Below are positions 34,001 to 46,000 of a stretch of DNA of 64,000 bases, one piece after another (the first letter of the stretch is position 1; every line of letters begins with the position of its first letter). Source of the stretch: Aptenodytes patagonicus (Eukaryota > Chordata > Aves > Sphenisciformes > Spheniscidae); assembly GCF_965638725.1 (NCBI RefSeq), contig NC_134963.1, forward strand, positions 8,315,501 through 8,379,500, read 5' to 3'. Below the pieces are notes generated by a model. It did not search any database. It saw nothing but the letters and a program-made list of their open reading frames with translations, and was not told the origin of the DNA. Made by a program: the position numbers and the translations under genes.

Positions 34001-37000
34001 ACCCTGGGGCTTTTGTCTGGCGCAGTGGGGACTCAGTCCAGCCCCGTGGCTGCAAATCTGCTTGTCGCAGTGTTTGAATCAATGAGGACCCACAGCTGCT
34101 GGGGGGGGTGTTTTAATTGCGAAACACGCTCTGTTCACCCTGACTTGCTTGCCCCATATAACTCAGCGGAAAACAGTTTTCTCTACAGTGTTGCAGTGGG
34201 TGTTAAATGTCCCTGGAGAGATACTGGTGCGCAACAGGGAGCTGGTAGCAAGGAAAGCGAATCCCGATGTTCCCTGTGTGTGTCAGCAGGGTGAAGGGTT
34301 TTATTGCTTTCCTCGGAAGAAACAGTGGAGGGGTCAAAGTCTGGTCTCCGCTGCTGCAGGCTGCCTGGCTTTCTGCAGATCTGACCCCCCAGGGAAGCCC
34401 CAGCCGGCAGCAGTGCCCTCGTTGCGCCTGGTGAGGGTCTGCTCGCGTGGCTGCGAGCTCACTGACGGCCATCGCGTCCCGCTGCAGGCCTAGCATGTCC
34501 GGGTCGCACCTGGCAAAGAAGGGCCGCGAGCACAGGAAGATGGATCTGCAACGGGACTTCACCGTCGCCTCGCCGGCAGAGTTCGTCACCCGCTTCGGGG
34601 GCAACCGTGTCATTGAGAAGGTCTTTCCCCGTGCACCCCTGCCTTTGCCCGGGTGGTGGGTCGTTGCTTTTCACGGCGGCATCCTCAAGCATTGCCCAAG
34701 TCTCCTGTGCCCGCCAGGCTCGGACCGATGGCAGTCTGGGGCAGCTCAGAGCTGTTCATCCCCCGGCTTCACCCACCCTCGTGGGCTGGGAGAGGGAAAT
34801 CCTCCCAACGCTGCCCTTGCACGGAGGCTGCTTGCAGTGGCTTTGCACAGCAGACACAAACGAAGGCCAAAGTCCCATCCTTCGTCAGCCCCAGTGCCGG
34901 GCATCAAAGCTGCTGTTAAGGAGCCTCCTGCTCCACCGGCATGTACAACTGGCTGTTGTAAAGTGCCCATGTTAGCATGGCTGCCCTGCTTTCCTCACTG
35001 CCTGCACCCAGCCCTTGCCTCCGTGCTGCCGTCCCTCGGGGCTGTGTGCCCAGCCCTGCACCCCAGCAGCAAGGAGAGGTTTCAGCCTGACGCCCCGCAT
35101 CCCCGTCCCCCCAGGTCCTCATTGCCAACAACGGCATTGCCGCCGTGAAGTGCATGCGCTCCATCCGCCGGTGGGCCTACGAGATGTTCCGAAACGAGCG
35201 TGCCATTCGGTTCGTGGTCATGGTGACCCCTGAAGACCTCAAGGCTAATGCGGGTAATTCCTAAAATCATCCCAGCGAGGGATGTTCCTTGCCCCAGGGC
35301 TGAGCCAGGGCAGCCCTTTCCTTCTCCCTGTGCTGCTGCCTGGGACATGGGAGGCTCTGCACAGCCCGGGGTCACACACTTTCCTCCTGTGCAGCCAGAT
35401 CCAGGAGTAAATAATTTTTCGTCCCTTCAGCCCCCCCAGGATGGAGGATTTGGGGAGAGGGTGCAAGGGGCAGCATGTGAGTGGGATACAGCTCGAGGGA
35501 CTGGCTCCCACCACCACCATGCACTGTCTTTCAGAGTACATCAAAATGGCAGATCACTACGTGCCTGTCCCTGGAGGGGCCAACAACAACAACTACGCCA
35601 ATGTGGAGCTGATCGTGGACATTTCCAAACGGATCCCAGTCCAGGTAGCAGCCGCTTGTGGGCCTCCCACCACTTTGTTGAGGGAAGCGGATGGGGAAGA
35701 AGGGGCACTCGGAAACAGGGTGACGTCCCTCCATGCGGAGGAGCCAGGCACGATGCTGTGGGCGATGGGAGGACACCAGTGCAGGGAGGTAACAGCTCGT
35801 GTTGATTCTTCTCTTGTGCCAGGCGGTGTGGGCTGGCTGGGGACATGCCTCGGAAAACCCCAAGCTGCCAGAGCTGCTGCAGAAAAATGGGATAGCTTTC
35901 CTAGGTAAGGTCTCGCTGCCTTCCCAGCGCTGGAAGGAGCAGCGGGCATCAGGCTAGTGTGTGCATGCACGCTCGCTCCCCAGGGACGCTATGCTGGACA
36001 ATGCCCGTTTCGTGCATCTGGCATGTTGACCCTGCAGCGTGGCAGTCCTCAGGCCAGTTTCCTGGAGCTGTCCCAAGAATCTAGCTGTTTTCTGGGTTTT
36101 CCCTGTAATGCTCATGCTGATGCAGCATTCATGGAGGAACGTTGGGTGGGAGCAGACCTCATGGGCTGCCCAGCTAGGGGTCAGCCCGGGCTTCCCTTGG
36201 AGAAGGGTCAAGCTCCATCCTGAACCGGGCAATGGGTTTGGGGAGGGGGGTTCCCACGCCCCTACTCTTTGCAAAAGGGCTGATGGTGCCGGCTCAGTGG
36301 GGAGCAGCTTTCTGCAGTATCTGTGTGACGGGGACAGGCTGGCTGGCCAGGCTGGCTGAGCTCACACCTTCCCACCCTGTTCGAAGGTCCCCCCAGCGAT
36401 GCCATGTGGGCACTGGGGGACAAAGTCGCCTCCACCATTGTGGCTCAGACGGTCCAGATCCCCACGCTGCCGTGGAGCGGGAGTGGTAAGTGCCTCCTCC
36501 CCGGCCCCGCACACCCTCCCCACTCCCCCATTTCTCTCCTCCTTGCCTCTCCTTCTCCCCCAAAGCAAGCGCCAGGGTTGGGGTCCCCGGCCCGGCTGAC
36601 TGCAGAGTGGCTGCAGATATCGGGGACCCCACTGCAGACAAGCAGCTGCTGGTTCGGGCAGAGGGGTTTTTGGAGATGGGGTGCATGGAAACAGGGGAAA
36701 TGGCATGTGCCAATGGGGTCCCCAGCTCCCTGGGCACAGCCAGCATGCCACCCCAGCCATGCCACCCCTGGTGGTGACTGTAGCCCTGGCTGTGCCTACA
36801 GGTCTGGTGGCCCAGTGGTCTGAGGAGGACCAGAAGCATCAGCAGACGATCAGCATCCCCCTTGAGACATACGCACAGGGCTGTGTAAAGGACGTGGAGG
36901 AAGGCCTGGAGGTAAAGCCGGGCCCACAGGCAGCCGCTTGTCTCCCATCCACCATTATTTCTCCTTGGAGCCTGTATGCCCTGGCCCTTTTGGCCTCCCA

Positions 37001-40000
37001 TCACATGTGACAGTGATGCAAGGATGTTTCAGCAGCAGTTCGTCCCTCTGCACGGATGTGGCTTGGGGCAGTCCTGCTTGGGGATGCATGGGCCTGGGGC
37101 AGGGTGGACTGTCGGGGTGATCGGCTGGGCTACAGAGCACTTCAGTCACCCCAGTTCTTGTCCCCCCTCAGGTGGCCAAGAGGATCGGCTACCCATTGAT
37201 GATCAAGGCAGCAGAAGGCGGTGGGGGCAAAGGCATCCGAAAAGTGGAGGCAGCAGAGGAATTTGGCACCTGCTTCCGGCAGGTGAGAGGTGTCCAGAGC
37301 CCCCAACCCCATCCCCCTCCCCATCCCATCCTGGGACACGCAGCAGGGTCCTGCTCCCACTCTGGGTGTCTCGTGCTTCCCACCTGGGCTCACCACAGGA
37401 CCTGCCTCTGTCCTGGGATGAATTTGGGGGGTCATGCCAGAGCATGACCCTCTCCCTCACTGCAGGTGCAGGCGGAGGCGCCTGGGTCCCCCGTCTTCCT
37501 GATGAAGCTGGCGCAGCATGCGCGGCACCTGGAGGTGCAGGTGCTGGCAGATGAGTATGGCAACGCCATCTCCCTCTTCGGCCGCGACTGCTCCATCCAG
37601 CGCAGGCACCAGAAGATCATCGAGGAGGCGCCCACCACCATCGCGGCACCCTCCGTTATTGATGTGATGGAGCAGGTGTGTGGCCCTGGTCTTGAGGTTT
37701 TAGTGAGAAACTGGTCTGACCCTTGCTGGGTTTATTGCGGTTTTTGGCACCTGAGGCTCCCAAGGAAGGGAGGGACCTCCCGAGCCGAGCAGGGAGCCCC
37801 AGCCCTGCTTGTCTCCTTGGGTCTGTGCAAGGACACTGCTGCCGTTTTGCTCGGGACACCCCAACTCTGCTGCAGTGAACAGAGGGCCATTACTCCCCAC
37901 GGCGGTTTCACCCTCTCCTGCAGTGCGCGGTCCGCCTGGCCCAGATGGTGGGCTACGTGAGCACGGGCACCGTTGAGTACCTCTACAGCGAGGATGGGAG
38001 CTTCCACTTCCTTGAGCTGAACCCGCGCCTGCAGGTGGAGCACCCTTGCACAGAGATGGTCGCGGATGTGAACCTCCCTGCTGCCCAGCTGCAGGTACCT
38101 GAGCGCACACGGGCAGCTTTGTGAGGTGTGTTAGATGAAGCAGTTTTGTAATTTAGGGAGAAGTGCTGGGCTGGAGCCTGGCAGAGGGAAGCTGTCCCAT
38201 ATACCAGCATGTAGGGTGCAGGCAGAAGCAACGTAGCATCCCTCCTCCGCCTCTGGCTCCCTGCCGGGAGCAGTTGCCTGCAGCGTGGTGCCTCTTCCCC
38301 TCGCTCTTCATTCAGACCATCTGTCGATGTCTTCCAGTTGTAATTTTGATGCTAAAGTCTTGTTCTGGCAGCTAAAGTCCTCCTTGTTTCTTGTGCAGAT
38401 TGCAATGGGCATCCCCTTGCACAGGATAAAAGACATCCGGGTGCTGTACGGGGAGAGCCCCTGGGGCGATACGCCCATCTGCTTCCACAGCCCCACCAAC
38501 ACCCCTGTGCCCAGGGGCCACGTCATTGCCGCCCGGATCACCAGCGAGAACCCCGAGGAGGTGAGCCGGGGGGCCGGCCTCTCATACACAAGCCCCACGT
38601 GTGGGGACAGGGGGACCCTGTCACTCGCAGGGTTGAACTGGGCACGGTCCCCCCCAGCCGGACAATGTTCACGGGCATTGAACCCATGGGATCGGTGAGA
38701 TCCGCGTGCAGACTGATAAACGACACAGGGATTCCCCTTCCCTGTTCAGTCTGCATGAGTCTCAAGCCTGGTTTCTCCATGTCTTCTGCTCTGTCTTTGC
38801 TCAGGGTTTCAAGCCCAGCTCGGGGACGGTGCAGGAGCTGAACTTCCGCAGCAGCAAGAATGTCTGGGGGTACTTCAGCGTGGCGGCGGCCGGGGGGCTG
38901 CACGAATTTACCGATTCCCAGTTCGGGCACTGCTTCTCATGGGGAGAGAACCGGGAGGAGGCCATCTCGTGAGTGTGGCGGGACGGGGTGGAGAGCAGAT
39001 GTCCTTGGGAAGACTCGCAATCAGTACATGAGCCGGGAAAAGTGGCTTTTATCTGAGAGGACCAGAATGGTGCCTCTGTGCTGAGCAGCTTGTTTGTGCT
39101 GCAGAGACTGTCTGGCCAAAGCCAAAGTTTTCAGACTGCACCAGTGCTACGGCCCCAGTTCATCAACCTGATCCTTAAAGACACGTTGTAGTGATCTGCT
39201 AAACACGTGCTTAGTGCCAGTGAGCAGCATTCAGTAATTGAGCAACATGTAATGAGTCTGTCTTGGGTATTTAAGTAAGTGTTTTATTAAGTCAATGTGA
39301 ACTGTGGGGCTGTTTCATCCAGGCGTGAGGGCACCCAGGGCTCGGGAGCTCATCACCCCAGTCCCTGGGGTTCCCTGGTTTCCTCTGCTGAAAGCCAAGC
39401 GCCGCCTCGTCGGTCATTAATGGAGGGTTTTGCTCCCTAAAAGGAACATGGTAGTCGCCCTGAAAGAGCTGTCTATCCGCGGAGATTTCCGGACCACAGT
39501 AGAGTATCTGATTAAACTGCTGGAGACAGAGAGCTTCCAGAACAACGAGATAGACACCGGCTGGCTGGACCATCTGATTGCCGAGAAAGTGCAGGTGGGG
39601 GAGACCGGCCACCCCGGGGTCGCTGCTCCCCTTCTGGTGTAAGACCCAAACCCTGTCATTTTTGCACCCCACAGGCAGAGAAGCCGGACACGATGCTGGG
39701 TGTCGTCTGCGGTGCCCTGAACGTCGCGGATGCCACCTTCAGGACGTGCATGACCGACTTCCTGCACTCGCTGGAGAGGTGCGGAGCGGGGGCTGCCCGA
39801 TGGGGGCTCAGCCATGCCATGGGCACAGGGGGCACAGGGAGTCCATGTCCTAACGGGCGACTCCCGGCAGCCCATGTGGCTCCTGCAAGCATGGAGACCT
39901 GAGTGTTGCTCTCCCCGGGCCATCTTCCTTCCCACTTTTGCTGCAGCAGCTTTGTAAATCTGGAGACGGTAGCACTGCAACAGCTGGGAAACAGGGGTAT

Positions 40001-43000
40001 CTGCTGTGACTCACAGCTCCGGCTTCTCGGCTATTGCTTTGTCTGGAGAGGGGAAAAAGCTTCACACGGTTGGGAAAACAGCTTTCAAGGGAAAGTGGCT
40101 TGGCTGAATGCAGCTTGCTTTTGTTTTTGCACTTGAATGTCAAGGTTATTCCTCTGGCCTTGGAGGACACCCGGGGCTCTCCCCCGCGCCCTTATTTGAG
40201 TGTGTTTTGCTGGCGTCTGGCCTGCCTCCAGATGCATTTTTACAAGGCGCTCACGTGGGTCATTTAAAGCAGATGCTTGTCCCCTCTGGTCACCTTCGCG
40301 CCCTCCCGCAGTCAGCTCGGAGCCCTCACAGCCTGACGCCAGCAGCACCGCTGACATCTCGCACACTTGGCTCCCTGCCGGCGCTCCAGGCAAGCAATAC
40401 TTGTGGTGCCTGACCCATCCATTGTGTTTCAGGGGGCAGGTGCTTCCAGCAGCCTCCTTGCTGAACATCGTTGATGTGGAGCTCATCTATGAGGGCGTGA
40501 AGTACGTTCTCCAGGTGAGGGCTGGGCCGTGCTCCTCCTGAACCGTCCGCAGCACTTCTCATGGGGACAGGGACGTGTGCGCCTGTCCTGAAGGAGAAAG
40601 ATGCAATAAATACGAGGTTGTCCTTTAAAAATATGCAACATAGAAGTGAGGTTAATAACCTCATTTTAACTAGACAGACATTTTCATACGTCCTGTTGCC
40701 CTTAGTTTAATAAAGGACCTCCTTTATTGCTTTTAAACCCAATTAGTTGAACTTCATGCAAAAACTCCCTACTCACAGTGAAAGCAGCAGGTGAGCCATG
40801 AGTTAAACCAGCTCCGGGCTGCCAGTTGAACCAGCTCTTTGGTGCAGCCAGAGGTTGCTGCCTCCTGCCCTCCCCGGCACAGCCCCATCCCGTGGCAGCA
40901 TGGGACCTGCATCAGCCCTGACACCAAGTGCGGGGAGATGCTCCTCACCCCCCACCATTACCACCAGCCCCCAGAAAGGCCATCGCATGCGTTTCAGGGG
41001 GTTGCACTGAGGGCTCTCCCCGGCCGCTGCCCGCAGGTTGCCCGCCAGTCCCTGACGACATACGTCGTCATCATGAACCGCACTCACATAGAGATAGACG
41101 TGCACCGGCTGAACGACGGTGGGCTGCTGCTCTCCTATGACAGCAACAGCTACACCACCTACATGAAGGAGGAGATCGACAGGTACCTCCCCACTGGGGC
41201 CCCACCGGCCTTCCCTGATGACCGGCAGCTGGTTGGTGAGACCTTTCCCTCTCCTTAAGATATCGGATCACCATCGGCAATAAAACCTGCGACTTCGAGA
41301 AGGAGAAGGACCCAACGGTGCTACGCTCGCCCTCCGCGGGGAAGCTGCTGCAGTACACGGTGGACGATGGTGGCCATGTAGCTGAGGGGAACATTTTTGC
41401 AGAGATCGAGGTGAGTTTTGCAGAAGAGCCCAGAGGAGATCCGTTCCTGCAATGCTGGTGGATGGCACAGATGAAACCCACCAACACTGCCGTGATGCTC
41501 GAGGCGCTCTGCGGTGCGCAGGTGCTGCTTGTTCGATGACCGTTTCACCCGTCCTTGCCCAGGTGATGAAGATCATCATGACGCTGGCAGTGGAGGAGGC
41601 CGGGCGGGTGCACTATGTCAAGCGGCCAGGTGCACTGCTGGAGGCGGGCTGTGTTATAGCGCAGCTTGAACTGGATGACCCCACCAAAGTGAAGACCGTG
41701 AGTCTGCCGGGGGCCGGCCATGCTGCTGTTCCCTCCTGTCTGCTCCCAAGCAGCATCCCGCAGGGCACCGGTGATGCTCACCGGGGGACAAAATGAAGAA
41801 GCTGCCCTGACTGGGGCATCAGCAGGGATGTGTCCCCATGCTGGCACAGGGTGGCACTCGCATGGCCATGCCGCATCCCCCAGCTGGCTGTGCTGGGACT
41901 CGAGTAGCTGCTCTGCATGCCGCGGCATTGCTCTGCATAAGCATCCCATGCATGCTTACTTAGCGTGCAGAAGCTCACATGCAAGTTTTTAGTGTACCAT
42001 CTATAGCACTCTGTCTACATGTCCAGTTTTTCTGCATTGTTTTCATGATGGGGCACTGGCAGAGACATGAAGCTGAATGTTAGGTGCTTCCTCTGTATCT
42101 AACCAAAAGCAGATGCTGGAGGGGTTGTGCTGGTTTCTCTGGGGCAGCTGCAGCTCTCGGGCAGCTCCGTCCCATGTTGGCAAGGACCCGGGCCAGCCCA
42201 CCTGTCTCTGCTCTCTCCAGGCACAGCCGTTCACGGGGGGGCTCCCAGCCCAGCAGACCCTCCCCATCACCGGTGAGAAGCAGCACCAGGTTCTCCGCAA
42301 CGTGCTGGACAATCTCACCAACGTCATGAATGGGTACTGCCTGCCCGAGCCCTACTTCAGTGCCAAGGTGGGTGCCGGGGGCAAAGGTGGTCCAGGTGTC
42401 CTGCCCCGTTGCCTTGTGTTTGACATGATAGCAAGACAGGCAGTGCCAGTGGGTGCAGGCAGCACCAGCTTCTGCTCCCCGCAGGTGAAGGAGTGGGTGG
42501 CGCAGCTGATGAAGACCCTGCGGGACCCCTCCCTGCCCCTCCTGGAGCTGCAGGAGATCATGACGAGCATTTCGGGAAGAATCCCCCTGTCCGTGGAGAA
42601 GTCGATCCGGAAGGTGATGGCGCAGTATGCCAGCAACATCACCTCCGTGCTCTGCCGCTTCCCCAGCCAGCAGGTGAGCGGCGCAGGGGCTGCACTCCCC
42701 AGCTTGGCCTTTGCTTCCTTTTTAGCTAGAGCTAGTTAGGAGTTTCTGCCTGAATTTGTCCTGCCAAGAGATATTATAAAAAATTAAATGAGTGAGGGAA
42801 ACATTTGTGGTTTTATGCCTGTGTTTTTATGCCTGTGTTTTTATGTTTGTGCTTTTATATTTGTGTTTCTATATTTTTTTGTCACTTTGCATTTTTCACT
42901 TGGGGGAAAAAAAAACAAATGAAAGGCTCTGCATGCAGCAGCACTGTCCCCAGGCCAGCTGGGGAGCTGGCAGCCCTGCGGCCGTGCCGGCCCCAAGCTG

Positions 43001-46000
43001 CACTGGACCCTGTGCCCTCTCCCTGCAGATCGCCAACGTGCTGGACACCCACGCGGCCACACTGCAGAGGAAGGCTGAGCGGGAGGTCTTCTTCATGAAC
43101 ACGCAGAGCGTGGTGCAGCTGGTGCAGAGGTGAGCCCTGCACTGTCCATGACCCTCCCTGGTCCCCCCCCCACCGCCACCTCCTCGCAGCATGCTGGGAT
43201 CTCTGCTCCCCAGGTACCGCAGTGGCATCCGGGGCTACATGAAGGCAGTGGTGCTAGACCTGCTAAGACGCTACCTGCAAGTGGAGACACAGTTCCAGCA
43301 TGGTGAGGGCCCAGGGGCTCTCCAGAGGGGTCTGCGGGGCTCTCTGGGGGGTCTGCAGCGCTCACCATGCTCTGCCCTGCAGCTCACTATGACAAGTGTG
43401 TTATCAGCCTGCGGGAGCAGTGCAAACCCGACATGACCCCCGTGCTGGAGAGCATCTTCTCTCATGCCCAGGTGGCAAAGAAGAACCTGCTGGTGACCAT
43501 GTTAATTGTGAGTACAGCCCATGCCCCGAGACACCAAAAGTAAAGGCTGGTGGCAGGGAAAAGCCTGTAAGCCGAGGCAATCTCTGCATCGCTGCAGGAC
43601 GGGACATGGCTGCAGGTGGCTGTCACAGCCCTGTGCTTTCCTCTTGAAAGCGGGTGGACACATGAGAAACCTCTTTTCTGCTCTGCTGTTTAATGCACCC
43701 CCAGGGTTTGGGTTTTGCATTCAAGTGTCCATTCCTGCCTCGTTAGAGGGGCTTTATCTCCCCTCTGTAGTGTTGCATTGCTGCACTTGGTTCAAAGAGC
43801 AGCATTCTGCCCATTTTAGTGCCTCAGGTCTTGTCCCCGTTACCCATGCAGGGCTGGGGGTGTGGGATGAAGCCATCCCACAGTGAGGGGCCTGAGCCGA
43901 GCCATGGTGGTGCGTGCATTGCAGGACCAGCTCTGTGGCCGCGACCCCACGCTGACGGACGAGCTGACGGCCATTCTCCACGAGCTGACACAGCTCAGCA
44001 AGACCGAGCACTCCAAAGTGGCACTGAGGGCTCGGCAGGTCAGCGAGCTCTGCACTGTGCCGTCCCCACCCCTGTCCCCATCCCTGTCCCCGTCCCCCAC
44101 GCTCCCAGCTGCTTCTCCCCTTGCAGGTGCTCATCGCCTCTCACCTGCCCTCCTACGAGCTGCGGCACAACCAGGTGGAGTCCATCTTCCTCTCTGCTAT
44201 CGACATGTACGGACACGAGTACTGCCCTGAAAACCTGAAGGTTGGGAATCACGCGATTTTCCACAGAGGGAATTTGGCTTTCGGGTGGCTTTGGTGAGGA
44301 GGTCTGGCTGTAAGTGGCTTAGCCTTAAAAATAGCCAAAAAAGCAATCAAAGCCTTGCTGCAGTGTCAGTGCCTGTGCGGAGCAGAGGAGGGGGTGCACT
44401 CCGTTGCTGCCAGTCCCCATCCCCTGCTCCTCACCCCACTTGGCAGGGGACTGACATGTGGATCCACATCTGGGTCTGGCGGTGTCCCCACGGTGGGCTG
44501 GGTGTCCCATGGCATGCCGGTGGCCAATCCTGCACAGCTTCACATAAAGAGACCCCTCTGGAATGTGCCTCCCCCATCCTGCGATGGGGCAAGGGGGTCC
44601 CATTTCATCCTTGCCCTAAATTTTGCTTTCTTCCCCCAGAAACTGATCCTTTCAGAAACCACCATCTTTGATGTGCTTCCCATCTTCTTCTACCACACCA
44701 ACCAGGTGGTGCGCATGGCAGCACTGGAGGTGAGGGCTGGGGGGGCCGCGGGGGGCACGTGAGCTCTGGAGGGTGGCATGGATGTGTGCGGTGGGAGCAG
44801 GGGCATGCCGGTACCTCCTGCTGTCCCCCTCCCAGGTGTATGTGCGGCGCGGGTACATTGCCTATGAGCTGAACAGCCTGCAGCACCGGCAGCTCTTGGA
44901 TGGCACCTGCCTGGTGGAGTTCCAGTTCATGCTACCCTCCTCCCACCCAAACAGGTATGGGGGCCCCTGCACGCCTGTCCCGCTCCCCTGGACATGGTCC
45001 TTTTTGCAAAGCTGTTGGGTTTGTATCATCTCTTCCATGCAAAAAGTGGGGACCCTCAGAGGCAACTGCCCACCGCGCTCTCCCTTTGCCAGTGGAGCAG
45101 GATGAGCCCTCTTCGGGTCAGGGTCCCGTGTGGGACCTGTGTGGTCCCTGTTGGACCCAGGAGTGGTGCCTCCACCCATGGCTGATGGCTGCCTTGGTCC
45201 CCCACGCAGGATGTCCGTCCCCATCAGCATCTCCAACCCTGACCTGGCCCGGCACAGCATCGAGCTCTTCATGGACAGTGGCTTTTCTCCTCTGAGCCAG
45301 CGGATGGGAGCTATGGTGGCCTTCGACAGATTTGAGGACTTCACAAGGTGGGGGTGCAGGGACATGCCTGGCTGGTCATGCATGTGCCTTTTGGATGCCG
45401 CTGCAGTCGTAGAGAGCAAAAGGGGGTGGAAGAGCCAAAGCTGGCGGTGGCTGGGCAGCGCTTGGGGCAGCTCCTGTTCCTCCTGCAGCCGGAGGTTGGG
45501 GCTGAGTATTTTCAGTACAACAGTTACCTGGTGGGGACATGACATGTCTTTTGGGGACCTGTGGAGCCTAGGGGAAGCTTGCCTGGCACAGGTTAAGCAT
45601 CTCTGCACATTAACACAGCAGCGCTCAGAGCTGTGTTTCATGAACTGTGGCTTTGCCATGGATTGGTGGAGCCTGGCTGAGCCAGTGCATGCCCCTGGGC
45701 CGCTGTGCTGGTACCTGCATCCCTGCCACAGCGGGTCCCTGGCGCTGTCCCCTCGGGCGGGGCGTGGGCATGACGTGCTGACTTGTCACCCCATCCCCGC
45801 CGTTTGGGCAGGAACTTCAATGAAGTGATCTCGTGCTTCGCCGACCCGCCTTCGGAGAGCACGCTCTTCAGTGAGGTGCGAGCCACCGTCTACGAGGAGG
45901 AGGACGCCAAGGTGGGCACAATGCTGTTGTTGTCCCCCCCAGGTGGTGCCGGGATGGCAGTGGTGCTGCTGGTCAGGGTTGACTGGGGGGTTTTGTTGCC

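Larger units (their letters stand above)
31066..34487 (+). other. ACACB: ACACB intron 1 (3.4 kb)
   Basis: The longest intron of the gene. Open frames on both strands here, up to about 265 codons, reflect high GC content and match nothing known. It contains a TGCA-rich simple repeat (31798-31853) and an E-box/MEF2 cluster (32232-32834). Alternative first exons or a second promoter could lie here but none is certain. Confidence 0.6.
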
